Of a DNA stretch of 64,000 nt, positions 23,882-32,186 are shown in pieces. The DNA is from Isoptericola sp. BMS4 (GTDB lineage Bacteria > Actinomycetota > Actinomycetes > Actinomycetales > Cellulomonadaceae). Each line of letters opens with the position of its first letter. Within the stretch, counting starts at the first letter, position 1. The position numbers and the translations under genes are program-made. The notes under the pieces are model-generated. The model was given only the letters and a program-made list of their open reading frames with translations. It ran no database searches and had not been told where the DNA came from. Where the stretch lies: NCBI RefSeq assembly GCF_011634835.1, contig NZ_SIRP01000001.1:2934289-2998288 (forward strand), given 5' to 3'.

Positions 23882-25461
23882 CAGACCATCTCCTCGAGCT
23901 TGCGGGTCTGGCGGAACGCGACGGCCGACACGATCCCGACCACGACGAAGATCACGATGGACAGCGCGCTGGCCAGGCCGTAGTCGCGGGCCGCCGTGCC
24001 GTCCAGGCCGGAGACGTTGTAGACCATCGAGATGAGGATGTCGGTGTGCCCCAGCGGCACGGAGGCGTCGTCGAACCGCGGCCCGCCGTCCGTGAGCATC
24101 TTGATCAGCGCCACGTTGTTGAAGTTGAACGCGAAGCTGGAGATGAGCAGCGGCGCCGTGGCCACCAGCAGCAGCGGCATCGTGATCGACCGCCAGGTGC
24201 GCCACCCGCTCGCGCCGTCGATCCGCGCGGCCTCGTACACGTCGCCCGGCAGGGACTGCAGCGCCCCCGTGCACACGAGGAACATGTACGGGAACCCGAG
24301 CCACAGGTTGACCCCGAGGACCGACAGCCGTGCCAGCCACGGGTCCGTGAGCCACGGCACCTCCGCCCCGCCGAGCAGCACCTGGTTGACGAAGCCGAAG
24401 CTCGTGTTGAGCATGCCCGCCCACAGCAGCGCCGCGAGGAACCCCGGCATCGCGTACGGCAGGATCATCAGCGTGCGGTAGACCTTGCGGCCCCGCAGAC
24501 GAGGCTCGTTGAACACCATGGCCAGGAACATGCCCAGCAGGAACGTCGTGACGACCGACAGCAGCGAGAACGCGAACGTCCACACGAGGATCTTCGCGAA
24601 CGGCCCCGAGTAGCGCGGGTCCCCGAACGCGGTGGTGAAGTTCTCGAACCCGACCGTGACCCGCCACCCGACGGGCAGCGTCTCGCCGTCGGCGGCCTCG
24701 AACTGGCCGTCGTCGTTCGGCGTGTACACGACGCCGGTCGTGGTGTCCGTCATCGTGTCCGCGGACTCGTCGTAGACGAGCACGGGCTCGAAGACGTACC
24801 CCGTGCGGGCGTCCTGCGTGCGGACCGACCCGGCCGCCGCGTCGTCGGACACCGGCACCCGCAGGTCGGTGACCTCCTGCTGGCGCTCGAGCACCTCGGC
24901 GCGGTCGAGCACGGTCCACCCGGGCACCTCGGTGGCGCGCCCGTCGGTCACGGTGGCGCCCTCGACGGCCTCGAGCGGCTCGTCGGCGGCACCCACCTCG
25001 ACCTGCCCGGCGTCGTCGACGACGGCGAACCCGAGCTCGCCGTCGTCCGAGGCGACCACGGTCAGCGGCGAGGAGGGCGAGCCCTCGACGCGCCGCTCGT
25101 TCTGCGCCAGCAGCGCCTCGACGGCCTGCTCCTTGGTGGAGTTGTGGCCGTCGCCGTAGTTGGTGAAGGCGACGTAGCCGGTGTAGACGACCACGAAGAT
25201 CTGGAAGACCAGCAGGAAGACCAGCCCGGGCAGGATGTACTTGCCCGGCAGGGCACGACGCGAGAAGTAGACGGCGTCGGCGGCGACGAGGAGCACGAGG
25301 GCCGCCGCGACGATCCCCCACGACCCGGCCTGCCACGCGGCGAGGACGCCGTACAGGCCGAGGGCGTTCACGAGGCCCATGAGGACGAGCTTGGCGACGA
25401 GGCCGGCCCGGGTCCCCGACCCGGTGCCGGCCTCGTCACGCCGGAGGCGCACCAGCGACAT
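23881..25461 (-). CDS. malF: Maltodextrin ABC transporter permease MalF
   Basis: A 526-residue permease. The N-terminal helices (residues about 20-110) are followed by a large extracytoplasmic P2-type loop (about residues 120-285, acidic, with FAVVDDAGQVEVGAADEP). The transport core comes next, with the EAA loop DVYEAARIDGASGWRTWRSITMPLLL. The large loop contacts the binding protein in the Escherichia MalF family. It overlaps malE upstream and malG downstream, each by an ATGA, so the three are translated as a unit. Confidence 0.92.
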   Translation of the reverse strand: MSLVRLRRDEAGTGSGTRAGLVAKLVLMGLVNALGLYGVLAAWQAGSWGIVAAALVLLVAADAVYFSRRALPGKYILPGLVFLLVFQIFVVVYTGYVAFTNYGDGHNSTKEQAVEALLAQNERRVEGSPSSPLTVVASDDGELGFAVVDDAGQVEVGAADEPLEAVEGATVTDGRATEVPGWTVLDRAEVLERQQEVTDLRVPVSDDAAAGSVRTQDARTGYVFEPVLVYDESADTMTDTTTGVVYTPNDDGQFEAADGETLPVGWRVTVGFENFTTAFGDPRYSGPFAKILVWTFAFSLLSVVTTFLLGMFLAMVFNEPRLRGRKVYRTLMILPYAMPGFLAALLWAGMLNTSFGFVNQVLLGGAEVPWLTDPWLARLSVLGVNLWLGFPYMFLVCTGALQSLPGDVYEAARIDGASGWRTWRSITMPLLLVATAPLLISSFAFNFNNVALIKMLTDGGPRFDDASVPLGHTDILISMVYNVSGLDGTAARDYGLASALSIVIFVVVGIVSAVAFRQTRKLEEMV

Positions 25462-26708
25462 CAGCCGATTTCACCCTCGATGTCGGAGACCATCTTGTCC
25501 CAGGCCTTCGCCGGGTCCTTCGCCTTGCCCGAGATGATGCTCGCCTCGGTGACGCCCCAGAAGCCCCACACGGAGGCCATCTCCGGGATCGACGGCATCG
25601 GCACCGCGTCGGCGCCGACCTCGCGGAAGCCGGCCACGACCGGGTCGGACGACGCCGCGTCGGCGGCCTCGGTGAGCGCCGGCGGGCGTCCGCCGGCCTC
25701 GAACAGCGCCGTCTGCGCCTCGGGCGTCGACAGGTAGTTCACGAGGAAGTCGTTGGCCAGCAGCGCGTTCTCGCTCTGCGCGCTGACGTAGAAGCCCTGG
25801 ACGCCGACGAACGGCTGCGCGGGCTGGTCACCGGGCGCCGGGATCGGGTCGATCGCGAGGTCGAGGTCCGCGAACTGCTCGAGCATCCACGGCCCGCCGA
25901 TGATGAACGGCGACTTGCCCTTCGCGAACGCCTCGACGGCGATGTCGTAGGAGATGTCGATGTCGAGGTTGCCGGCCTCGCCCTGCTCGGCGAGCCAGGC
26001 CGCGTAGGCCTCGCCGTTCTCGCCGCCGAGCGCGAGCTCCGGGCGGTAGGAGCCGTCGTCGTTCTGCTCGAAGACGGGGGCACCGAACGACGTCTGGAAC
26101 GGGTAGTACGTGTACGGGTCGCCCTTCTCGCCGTCGGACTGGACGAGGAACGGGAACTTCGTGCCCGCCTTCTTGCCCGCGGCGATCATGTCGTCGTAGG
26201 TGGCGGGCGCCTCGGGCGCCAGCTCCGTGTTGCGGATGAGCGCGATGTTCTCGATCGCGTACGGGAGCCCGTACACCTGGCCGTCGGCGGTGAACGCCTG
26301 CACCGCGACGTCCTCGAAGGCGCCGGCCATGTCGCCGAGCTCGATGGGTGCGACGACGCCGTTCGCGGTGAGCTCGCCGAGCCAGTCGTGCGCGCCGACG
26401 GTGACGTCGGGGCCCTTGCCCGAGGGGACCTGGGCGATGAAGTCGGTGCGGATGTCCTCGTAGTTCTTCTGCACGAGCTCGACGTCCACGCCGGTCTCGT
26501 CCTCGAACGCCGTCGCCGCCTGCTGGACGGCGGCCTCGCGGGTCTCGTCGACCCACACGGTCAGCGAGCCGGAGGCCTCACCGGCCGCGGCGGACTCGCC
26601 CGCGCCCGGCTCCTCGGTCTCCTCGGCGCCCGTGCCGCTCCCGCTGCCGCACGCCGTGAGGGCGAGCGTCGTCGCCAGGGCGGAGGCAAGAAGGATGCTC
26701 CGTCGCAT
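25461..26708 (-). CDS. malE: Maltodextrin-binding lipoprotein MalE
   Basis: A 415-residue extracellular solute-binding lipoprotein. The signal peptide MRRSILLASALATTLALTAC ends in lipobox LTAC, followed by a Gly/Ser/Glu-rich tether. The bilobed domain shows family-typical SLTVWVDETREAAVQQAATAFEDETG-like N-terminus (in pieces), WDKMVSDIEGEI at the end, and PFIIGGPWMLEQF mid-protein. The second ATG (26708) is preferred because GGAGA lies 7 nt before it; another ATG is five codons upstream. It is divergent from the LacI regulator, with a GCAAGATCTTGC operator between, so induction by maltodextrin is likely. Confidence 0.92.
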   Translation of the reverse strand: MRRSILLASALATTLALTACGSGSGTGAEETEEPGAGESAAAGEASGSLTVWVDETREAAVQQAATAFEDETGVDVELVQKNYEDIRTDFIAQVPSGKGPDVTVGAHDWLGELTANGVVAPIELGDMAGAFEDVAVQAFTADGQVYGLPYAIENIALIRNTELAPEAPATYDDMIAAGKKAGTKFPFLVQSDGEKGDPYTYYPFQTSFGAPVFEQNDDGSYRPELALGGENGEAYAAWLAEQGEAGNLDIDISYDIAVEAFAKGKSPFIIGGPWMLEQFADLDLAIDPIPAPGDQPAQPFVGVQGFYVSAQSENALLANDFLVNYLSTPEAQTALFEAGGRPPALTEAADAASSDPVVAGFREVGADAVPMPSIPEMASVWGFWGVTEASIISGKAKDPAKAWDKMVSDIEGEIG

Positions 26709-26786
26709 CGTGTGTTCTCCCATGTCGTCGGTCCACGGCCCGTCGGCGGGCCCTGCTGGCCCACAACGTACGGAGCGGATGCGCGG

Positions 26787-26804
26787 ATTGCAAGATCTTG
26801 CGAT
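26787..26804. promoter_or_regulatory. Probable LacI/MalR operator upstream of malEFG
   Basis: ATTGCAAGATCTTGCGAT contains the perfect 12-bp palindrome GCAAGATCTTGC (26790-26801) in the divergent malE/lacI region. Two direct copies of TTTTCAGCA follow at 26808-26816 and 26822-26830. This AT-rich patch is the obvious regulatory core of the 200-bp intergenic region. Confidence 0.65.
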
Positions 26805-26908
26805 AACTTTTCAGCAACGCGTTTTCAGCATGCTTCGACAGCCACGACGCCGCCCGGCCGCACCGCGTCCGGGAGCGGCGTCGTCTCACCTCAGGACGAG
26901 GAGGTCCG

Positions 26909-27952
26909 GTGTCCCTTACGATCACTCGGGTGCGAACACGCCTGAGCGACCTGGCCGAGCAGGCCGGAGTGTCCACCGCGACGGTCTCGCGCGTGCTCAA
27001 CGGCAAGCCCGGCGTGGCCAGCTCGACGCGCCAGGCCGTGCTCGCCGCCCTGGACGTCCTCGGCTACGAGCGCCCCTCGCTGCTGCGCGGGCGCTCCGCC
27101 GGCCTCGTGGGCCTCATCGTCCCCGAGCTGGTCAACCCGGTCTTCCCCGCGTTCGCCCAGGCCATCGAGTCGATCCTCGCCCAGCGCGGCTACACCCCCC
27201 TGCTGTGCACGCAGGCCCCGGGCGGCACCACGGAGGACGAGTACGTCAGCACGCTCGTCGACCACAGCGTCGACGGGATCGTCTTCATCTCCGGCCTGCA
27301 CGCCGACACCCGGGCCGACCACTCCCGCTACGAGCTGCTGCGCAGCCAGGGCGTGCCCATCGTGCTGGTCAACGGCTACGCGCCGGGCATCGACGCCCCG
27401 TTCGTCTCCCCGGACGACGCCGCGAGCGTGGACGTCGCCGTGCAGCACCTGGTGTCCCTCGGCCACTCCCGCATCGGGCTGGCCACCGGGCCGGACCGGT
27501 ACGTGCCCGTGCAGCGCAAGGTCGCCGGTTTCACCAAGGCGCTCGTGGCGCGGGGGCTCGCGAGCGACGAGGAGGCGGCGCGCGAGCACGTGCGCTCCAG
27601 CCTGTTCACGCTCGAGGGCGGGCAGGCGGCGGCCGCGGAGCTCCTCGACGCCGGGCACACCGCGATCGTCTGCGCCTCCGATCTCATGGCGCTCGGTGCC
27701 GTGCGCACGGTGCGGTCCCGCGGGCTCGCGGTCCCGGACGACGTGTCGGTCGTGGGGTACGACGACGCGCCCCTCATCGCCTTCACCGACCCGCCGCTGA
27801 CCACGGTCCGCCAGCCGGTCGAGGCCATGGCCCGGGCCGCGGTCAGCGCGCTGCTCACCGAGATCCACGGGGAGCGCGCGCCCCGCACCGAGCTGCTCTT
27901 CAGCCCCGAGCTCGTGGTCCGCGGCTCGACGGGGGCGGCACCCCGCGGCTGA
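26909..27952 (+). CDS. LacI family repressor of maltodextrin genes (MalR-like)
   Basis: A 347-residue repressor. The N-terminal helix-turn-helix is TRLSDLAEQAGVSTATVSRVLNGKPGVASSTRQAV (in pieces, about residues 10-45) with the hinge helix after it. The C-terminal periplasmic-binding-like domain (GLVGLIVPELVNPVFPAFAQ ... SVVGYDDAPLIAF) senses a sugar. The GTG start follows AGGAGG at 5 nt. It lies between malEFG (divergent) and the alpha-glucosidase gene (downstream, same strand), each with a palindrome at its promoter. Control of both by this protein is inferred. Confidence 0.9.
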   Translation: MSLTITRVRTRLSDLAEQAGVSTATVSRVLNGKPGVASSTRQAVLAALDVLGYERPSLLRGRSAGLVGLIVPELVNPVFPAFAQAIESILAQRGYTPLLCTQAPGGTTEDEYVSTLVDHSVDGIVFISGLHADTRADHSRYELLRSQGVPIVLVNGYAPGIDAPFVSPDDAASVDVAVQHLVSLGHSRIGLATGPDRYVPVQRKVAGFTKALVARGLASDEEAAREHVRSSLFTLEGGQAAAAELLDAGHTAIVCASDLMALGAVRTVRSRGLAVPDDVSVVGYDDAPLIAFTDPPLTTVRQPVEAMARAAVSALLTEIHGERAPRTELLFSPELVVRGSTGAAPRG

Positions 27953-27972
27953 GGTGCCGGGGCCCGCCCGTC

Positions 27973-28001
27973 GCTGCAATCGTTGCAGCAAGGCTTACAC
28001 T
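27973..28001 (+). promoter_or_regulatory. Operator and promoter of the alpha-glucosidase gene
   Basis: A perfect 7-3-7 palindrome GCTGCAATCGTTGCAGC (27973-27989) is followed by a -10-like TACACT (27996-28001). With 17-nt spacing the -35 region falls inside the palindrome, so a bound LacI-type repressor would block RNA polymerase. Confidence 0.6.
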
Positions 28002-28063
28002 CGATTCAGGGACCGCAGGACCCGACGACCGAGAGTGCCGACCCGACAGGTGAGGAAGCCCCG

Positions 28064-29833
28064 ATGACGACCACCCAGCCGACCACGACCGCCGGGAGCC
28101 CGCGGCCCGGTCCCGACGCCGCGGCCCGCTCCGTCGTGCACGTGGGCAGCGACGCGGCCCGCGAGTGGTGGCGCGACGCCGTGATCTACCAGGTCTACCC
28201 GCGCTCGTTCGCCGACGGGAACGGCGACGGGATCGGCGACCTCCCCGGCGTCACCGCGCACCTCGACCACCTGCGGCGCCTCGGCGTGGACGCGATCTGG
28301 CTCTCGCCGTTCTACCGGTCCCCGCAGAACGACGCCGGCTACGACGTCGCCGACTACCGCGACGTCGACCCGCTGTTCGGCACGCTGGCCGACTTCGACG
28401 AGATGCTCGCGGGCGCCCACGAGCGCGGCATGCGCGTCGTCGTCGACCTGGTCCCCAACCACACCTCGGACCAGCACGAGTGGTTCGCCGCGGCCCTCGC
28501 CGCGGCCCCCGGCTCCCCCGAGCGCGCCCGGTACCTGTTCCGCGACGGCCGCGGCCCGGGCGGCGACGAGCCGCCGAACAACTGGCAGTCCATCTTCGGC
28601 GGGCCCGCGTGGACCCGCGTGGAGGACGGGCAGTGGTACCTGCACCTGTTCGACTCCACGCAGCCGGACCTCGACTGGACGCACCCCGAGGTACGCGCCG
28701 AGTTCGAGGCCGTGCTGCGCTTCTGGCTCGACCGCGGCGTGGACGGCTTCCGCGTCGACGTCGCGCACGGCATGGTCAAGGCCGACGGGCTGCCCGACTG
28801 GGACGGCCACGTCGAGATGGTCGCCGGCGCGGGCGACGCCACCGGCGACGACGCCGCCCCCGGCGCGCCCGAGGACGGCTCGACCGGCGCCGGCAACTCC
28901 GGGCCCATGTTCGACCAGGACGGCGTGCACGAGATCTACCGGGACTGGCACCGGGTGCTCGCCGCCTACGAGGGCGACCGGGCACTGGTGGCCGAGGCCT
29001 GGGTCGAGCCGCTGAGCCGGCTCGCCCGCTACGTGCGGCCCGACGAGATGCACCAGGCGTTCAACTTCTCCTTCCTCACCACCGGGTGGGACGCCGCCGC
29101 GCTGCGGCGGGTCATCGAGGCGTCGTACCGCGCCAACGACGCCGTCGGCGCGCCCACCACGTGGGTGCTCTCCAACCACGACGTGGTGCGTCACCCGTCG
29201 CGCCTCGGCCTGCCGGACCTCGGCGTGCGCCCCAACGGGCTCTTCGCCACCGACCCGCAGCCGGACGAGGAGCTGGGGCTGCGCCGCGCCCGCGCGGCCA
29301 CGCTGCTGATGCTCGCGCTGCCGGGCTCGGCGTACCTGTACCAGGGCGAGGAGCTGGGCCTGCCCGAGCACACCACGCTGCCCGCCGAGGTGCGCCAGGA
29401 CCCGGCGTTCTTCCGCACCGAGGGCGCCGAGGCCGGCCGGGACGGGTGCCGCGTGCCGCTCCCGTGGACGGCGGACGCGCCGGGCTTCGGGTTCGGGCCG
29501 ACCGGCGCGACGTGGCTGCCGCAGCCCGAGTCCTTCGCCCGGTACGCGGCGGACGTGCAGGACGGCGTCCCGGGCTCGACGCTCGAGCTGTACCGCGCCG
29601 CCCTCGCGACGCGGCGCACCGAGGAGCTGGGCCACGGCGGGCTCGCCTGGCTGGACGTCTGGGCGGACTCCCCCGACGTCATCGCCGGGCGCAACCGCGG
29701 TGTCACCGTCGTCGCCAACCTGGGCGCGTCTCCCGTCGCGCTGCCCGACGGCGCCGAGGTGCTGCTCGCCTCCGGCCCGTTGGCAGCCGACGGCACCCTG
29801 CCCGCGGACACGACGGTCTGGCTCCGCGCCTGA
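28064..29833 (+). CDS. GH13 alpha-glucosidase
   Basis: A 589-residue cytoplasmic GH13 enzyme of the oligo-1,6-glucosidase/alpha-glucosidase group. The N-terminus WWRDAVIYQVYPRSFADGNG is diagnostic. Catalytic regions are VVDLVPNHTSD, DGFRVDVAHGM (nucleophile), LVAEAW (acid/base) and VLSNHDVVRH. The residue after the region II triad (GM rather than TV) fits alpha-1,4 more than alpha-1,6 specificity, as is typical of actinobacterial maltodextrin glucosidases. A Gly/Asp/Ala insert (GDATGDDAAPGAPEDGSTG) lies around residues 260-285. GAGGAAG 6 nt upstream supports ATG 28064. It would release glucose from imported maltodextrins. Confidence 0.93.
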   Translation: MTTTQPTTTAGSPRPGPDAAARSVVHVGSDAAREWWRDAVIYQVYPRSFADGNGDGIGDLPGVTAHLDHLRRLGVDAIWLSPFYRSPQNDAGYDVADYRDVDPLFGTLADFDEMLAGAHERGMRVVVDLVPNHTSDQHEWFAAALAAAPGSPERARYLFRDGRGPGGDEPPNNWQSIFGGPAWTRVEDGQWYLHLFDSTQPDLDWTHPEVRAEFEAVLRFWLDRGVDGFRVDVAHGMVKADGLPDWDGHVEMVAGAGDATGDDAAPGAPEDGSTGAGNSGPMFDQDGVHEIYRDWHRVLAAYEGDRALVAEAWVEPLSRLARYVRPDEMHQAFNFSFLTTGWDAAALRRVIEASYRANDAVGAPTTWVLSNHDVVRHPSRLGLPDLGVRPNGLFATDPQPDEELGLRRARAATLLMLALPGSAYLYQGEELGLPEHTTLPAEVRQDPAFFRTEGAEAGRDGCRVPLPWTADAPGFGFGPTGATWLPQPESFARYAADVQDGVPGSTLELYRAALATRRTEELGHGGLAWLDVWADSPDVIAGRNRGVTVVANLGASPVALPDGAEVLLASGPLAADGTLPADTTVWLRA

Positions 29834-29839
29834 CACGCC

Positions 29840-29893
29840 GAGAACGACCTGAGGGGCGCCACCCGTGCGGGTGGCGCCCCTCAGGTCGTTCTC
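29840..29893. terminator. Very long terminator hairpin between the alpha-glucosidase gene and dusB
   Basis: A perfect 26-bp inverted repeat (29840-29865 with 29868-29893; the two central bases plus closing pairs form the loop) starts 7 nt after one stop codon and ends 18 nt before the convergent one. Confidence 0.8.
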
Positions 29894-29911
29894 GTGCTGC
29901 TCCCGGAGCCG

Positions 29912-31132
29912 TCAGCCGCCGGAGACGCTGAGCTCCGCCTCGCGCAGCCTCGCCTCGAACTCGGCGTCGAGCTCGCGGGAGTCCAGCCACCCGTACGGCA
30001 GGTGCGGCCTCTTGGGCGAGCCGGCGCGGCCCCTCGGCCCCTCGGCGTCCTCGCCCGGGTAGCCGAGCGTGAGGTCGAGGGCGTCGAGGCGCTCGCGCAA
30101 CTCGGCGAGCGTGGACACCAGCGCCAGCTCGTGCCGCAGCTCCCCGCCGACCGGGTAGCCCTTGAGGTACCAGGCCATGTGCTTGCGCAGGTCGCGCATG
30201 CCCTTGCCCTCGTCGCCGTCGAAGTAGTCGATCATCAGCTCGCCGTGCCGGTAGACGGTGTCCGCGACCTCGCGCAGGACCGGGCGGACCCGGACGTCGG
30301 AGCCGTGGAACGCGGCCGCGAGGTCGGCGAACAGCCACGGCCGCCCCTGGCACCCGCGCCCGACGACGACGCCGTCGGCACCCGTCTCGCGCACCATGCG
30401 CACCGCGTCCTCGGCGGACCAGATGTCGCCGTTGCCGAGCACCGGGACGGTGCGCACCGCCTCCTTGAGCCGCGCGATCGCCGTCCAGTCCGCGGTGCCC
30501 GAGTAGTGCTGGGCGGCGGTGCGGCCGTGCAGGGCGACCGCCGCGACCCCGAGCGACTCGGCGATCCGCCCCGCCTCGAGGTACGTGTGGTGCTCGTCGT
30601 CGATCCCTACGCGCATCTTCACCGTCACCGGGACGCCGTGCGGCTCCGCCGCCCGCACCGCCGCGGACACGATGTCGGTGAAGAGCTGCCGCTTCCACGG
30701 CAGCGCCGCGCCGCCGCCCTTGCGGGTCACCTTGGGCACGGGGCAGCCGAAGTTGAGGTCGACGTGGTCGGCGCGGTCCTCGCCGGCGATGATCGCCACG
30801 GCGGCGCCCACCGTGGCCGGGTCGACGCCGTACACCTGGGCGGAGCGCGGCGTCTCCTCGGGGCCGAACGTCACGATGCGCAGCGCCTCGACGTTGCGCT
30901 CCACGAGCGCCCGGCTCGTTACCATCTCGGCCACGTACAGGCCGGGATCGAACCCCTGGGACGCCCCGGCCTCGCGGCACAGGGTGCGGAACGCCCGGTT
31001 GGTCACGCCCGCCATCGGCGCCAGGACCACCGGGGTGTCCACGGTGATCGGCCCGATCTGCAGCGGCGGGAGCACACGGGTGTCCGCCGACGCGGTGTGC
31101 GGCGTGCTGACGGTCTCGACGGCGGAAGTCAC
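29912..31132 (-). CDS. dusB: tRNA-dihydrouridine synthase
   Basis: FMN-dependent reduction of uridines in the tRNA D-loop. The protein has 406 residues: a TIM barrel with VLAPMAGVTNRAFRTLCREAG, the catalytic segment DLNFGCPVPKVTRKGGGAAL (catalytic Cys), VTVKMRVG, ALHGRTAAQHYSG, and VLGNGDIWSAEDA with VVVGRGCQGRPWLF for FMN phosphate. The C-terminal helical tRNA-binding domain follows. The start is a GTG at 31132, 6 nt after GACAAT, suggesting a leaderless mRNA. The open frame upstream is longer but runs into the antisense of the LysR gene. Confidence 0.94.
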   Translation of the reverse strand: MTSAVETVSTPHTASADTRVLPPLQIGPITVDTPVVLAPMAGVTNRAFRTLCREAGASQGFDPGLYVAEMVTSRALVERNVEALRIVTFGPEETPRSAQVYGVDPATVGAAVAIIAGEDRADHVDLNFGCPVPKVTRKGGGAALPWKRQLFTDIVSAAVRAAEPHGVPVTVKMRVGIDDEHHTYLEAGRIAESLGVAAVALHGRTAAQHYSGTADWTAIARLKEAVRTVPVLGNGDIWSAEDAVRMVRETGADGVVVGRGCQGRPWLFADLAAAFHGSDVRVRPVLREVADTVYRHGELMIDYFDGDEGKGMRDLRKHMAWYLKGYPVGGELRHELALVSTLAELRERLDALDLTLGYPGEDAEGPRGRAGSPKRPHLPYGWLDSRELDAEFEARLREAELSVSGG

Positions 31133-31188
31133 GCCCCCATTGTCGCAAAGCCGACGCCGCGGGCGGGCGGACGGCGGCGCGGCGCGCG

Positions 31189-32100
31189 TCACACGCCGCC
31201 CTCCGCCGGTCCGAGGAGGTCGCGCTGCCGCAGCAACGACGCGGTGAGCGCGGCGACGACCGGCCGCTCGTCGTCGCGCCGGGTGACCAGGTGGAGCCGG
31301 CGCCGCAGCGGAGCCTCGGGCTCGACGAAGACGACGCCCCGCTCGTCGGCGCTCGCCCGGGCGAGCCGCGGCACCAGCGCGACCGCCAGCCCGCTGGCGA
31401 CCAGGTCGAGCTGTCCTGTGTACGAGCTGATCTCGTAGCGGATGTCCGGGTCCAGCCCGGCGTGGCGGAGCACGTCGACGACGGTCTCGTACGGCCCGCT
31501 GCCCGCGGGGCAGACGACCCACGGGTGGTCGGCGGCCTCGACGACGCTGCGTGGCCGCGGCGCGAGGCCGGCCGGCACCGCCATGTCCACCGGCTCGTCG
31601 AGCAGCAGGTCGGCGTGCAGCGAGGACAGCCGCGCGAAGCTGTTGCTCGCCCAGGTCTCGACGATCGCGGCGTCGAGGCGTCTCCCGGCCAGCATCTCGA
31701 CGAACTCGGGCGCCTCCCCGTCCACGATCACGGGCTCCACGCGGGGGTGGTCCGCGACCAGGCGCGCCACCGCCGGGCCGATGAGGGTCCGGATCGCCGA
31801 CATCACCCCGCCGATACGCAACCGGCCGCCGACCTCCCCCGAGATGGCCGTCAGCTCGTCGTCGGCCTGCCGCACCGCCCGGCGCACCCCGCGCGCGTGC
31901 CGGGCGAGCACCACGCCGGCGCCGGTGAGCCGGATCCCGCGACCGGAGGGCTCGACCAGCGTCGTCCCGAGCTCCCGTTCGAGCTTGCGCAGCTGCTGGC
32001 TCACGGCCGAGCTGCTGACGTAGAGCTCCTCGGCCGCCGCCCGGACCGAACCGTGCGTGGCGACCGCGTCGAAGACCCGGAGCCGGTCCCACTGCTGCAT
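31189..32100 (-). CDS. LysR family transcriptional regulator
   Basis: A 303-residue regulator. The N-terminal helix-turn-helix is LRVFDAVATHGSVRAAAEEL with VSSSAVSQQLRKLERELG. The C-terminal effector domain begins GRLRIGGVMSAIRTLIGPAV. It is divergent from an EamA-type exporter gene, and the 86-bp AT-rich interval has a TCAATA/TATTGA dyad. Regulation of the exporter by an unknown ligand is likely, the usual arrangement for LysR/DMT pairs. Confidence 0.88.
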   Translation of the reverse strand: MQQWDRLRVFDAVATHGSVRAAAEELYVSSSAVSQQLRKLERELGTTLVEPSGRGIRLTGAGVVLARHARGVRRAVRQADDELTAISGEVGGRLRIGGVMSAIRTLIGPAVARLVADHPRVEPVIVDGEAPEFVEMLAGRRLDAAIVETWASNSFARLSSLHADLLLDEPVDMAVPAGLAPRPRSVVEAADHPWVVCPAGSGPYETVVDVLRHAGLDPDIRYEISSYTGQLDLVASGLAVALVPRLARASADERGVVFVEPEAPLRRRLHLVTRRDDERPVVAALTASLLRQRDLLGPAEGGV

Positions 32101-32186
32101 GACACCCCGTCCGTTCAGTGCAACTGATCAATAAGAAGAAGAAATCCTCTATTGAGGTTAGCAGTTTGCCTTGGAACGATCGACGG
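32101..32186. promoter_or_regulatory. AT-rich divergent promoter of the LysR and exporter genes
   Basis: The segment 32121-32170 is far richer in A/T than its surroundings (for example AATAAGAAGAAGAAATCC). It holds a dyad TCAATA (32128-32133) / TATTGA (32150-32155) spaced as expected for a LysR-type site. The exporter frame is also open through it from a GTG at 32118. Confidence 0.5.

Noticed and set aside
27938-27972. A terminator between the LacI gene and the alpha-glucosidase gene.
   Set aside because: Only a short GGCACC/GGTGCC pairing overlapping the stop codon is seen, not convincing in sequence this rich in GC.
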